DNA of 64,000 nt from Pontibacter qinzhouensis (GTDB lineage Bacteria > Bacteroidota > Bacteroidia > Cytophagales > Hymenobacteraceae), in assembly GCF_008017455.1 (NCBI RefSeq), contig NZ_VRTY01000003.1:40489-104488 (forward strand), written 5' to 3'. Below, one piece after another: positions 63,821-64,000 of the stretch (the stretch's first letter is position 1; the number at the start of each line of letters is the position of its first letter). Under the pieces are notes generated by a model. It ran no database searches, was not told the origin of the DNA, and worked only from the letters and a program-made list of their open reading frames with translations. The position numbers and the translations under genes were made by a program.

Positions 63821-64000
63821 ATGGATTCACTTACACAAATAGTTTTAGGAGCATCGGTAGGAGAGGCCGTTTGTGGGCGCAAAATCGGCAACAAAGCCCT
63901 GCTATGGGGTGCCATAGCAGGTACTATTCCGGACCTGGATGTGCTGGCTAACCCTATGCTCGACATGGTGGGTCAGCTGAGCTTTCACCGGTCGGTTACG
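63821..64000 (+). CDS. YdjM-like metal-dependent hydrolase, 3' end cut by the window edge
   Basis: The first 60 residues are visible: MDSLTQIVLGASVGEAVCG, then WGAIAGTIPDLDVL and SFHRSVT. This is the conserved start of the inner-membrane YdjM/LexA-binding hydrolase family, including the catalytic HR motif. The remainder lies beyond the window. Confidence 0.75.
   Translation, partial: MDSLTQIVLGASVGEAVCGRKIGNKALLWGAIAGTIPDLDVLANPMLDMVGQLSFHRSVT

Overview
The window is a piece of a Bacteroidota chromosome, most likely Cytophagales and possibly a Hymenobacteraceae/Pontibacter-like host. That placement is an inference. It rests on the promoter style (TTTG, 19 bases, TAnnTTTG, seen perfectly in front of both tRNA-Thr genes), A-rich leaders without Shine-Dalgarno sequences, and typical Bacteroidota gene families (DUF2807 adhesin-like lipoprotein, DUF1015, DUF349, exported Gfo/Idh/MocA oxidoreductase). 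The window splits into prophage (1 to about 34.3 kb) and host chromosome (about 34.3 to 64 kb).

The prophage is the late half of a tailed siphovirus. In order it carries small early or unknown genes, an HNH nuclease, a 488-bp non-coding gap, terminase small and large subunits and the portal. An island of eleven tiny genes on the opposite strand (5.67-8.6 kb) follows. Then come scaffold, decoration protein, major capsid protein, head-tail connectors, major tail protein and a tail chaperone with a -1 frameshift extension. The tail continues with a 1607-residue tape measure, tail hub and tip, and a run of receptor-binding or fibre proteins (22.9-29.9 kb). The lysis cassette (amidase, putative holin, putative one-gene spanin) comes last. 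No integrase, replication gene or att site is visible; the left end lies outside the window.

The prophage right end (32.96-34.1 kb) reads leftward: an XRE repressor and two unknown proteins. Between the XRE gene and its neighbour, on the opposite strand, lies a compact predicted small-RNA gene (33175-33300). It has a consensus promoter, a single sequence resembling a CRISPR repeat, and two perfect 10-bp stems each followed by a T-run. It is a candidate RNA anti-CRISPR or other phage regulatory RNA and is the most interesting item here.

The host part holds ordinary housekeeping and envelope genes: an LTA-synthase-type sulfatase, a GT-C-like membrane protein, Tex, an SRPBCC protein, two paralogous LEA14-like lipoproteins, an oxidoreductase, a sodium:solute symporter, a zinc protease, an M28 peptidase, an outer-membrane barrel, an SDR, an RlmI-type methyltransferase, Maf, DUF1015, PdxH, YqgE, a DUF349 protein, twin tRNA-Thr units, a GNAT-like protein and a truncated YdjM-like hydrolase. 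Scattered between these genes are ten gapless copies of a 57-bp element absent from the prophage. It is the second unexplained signal of the window.
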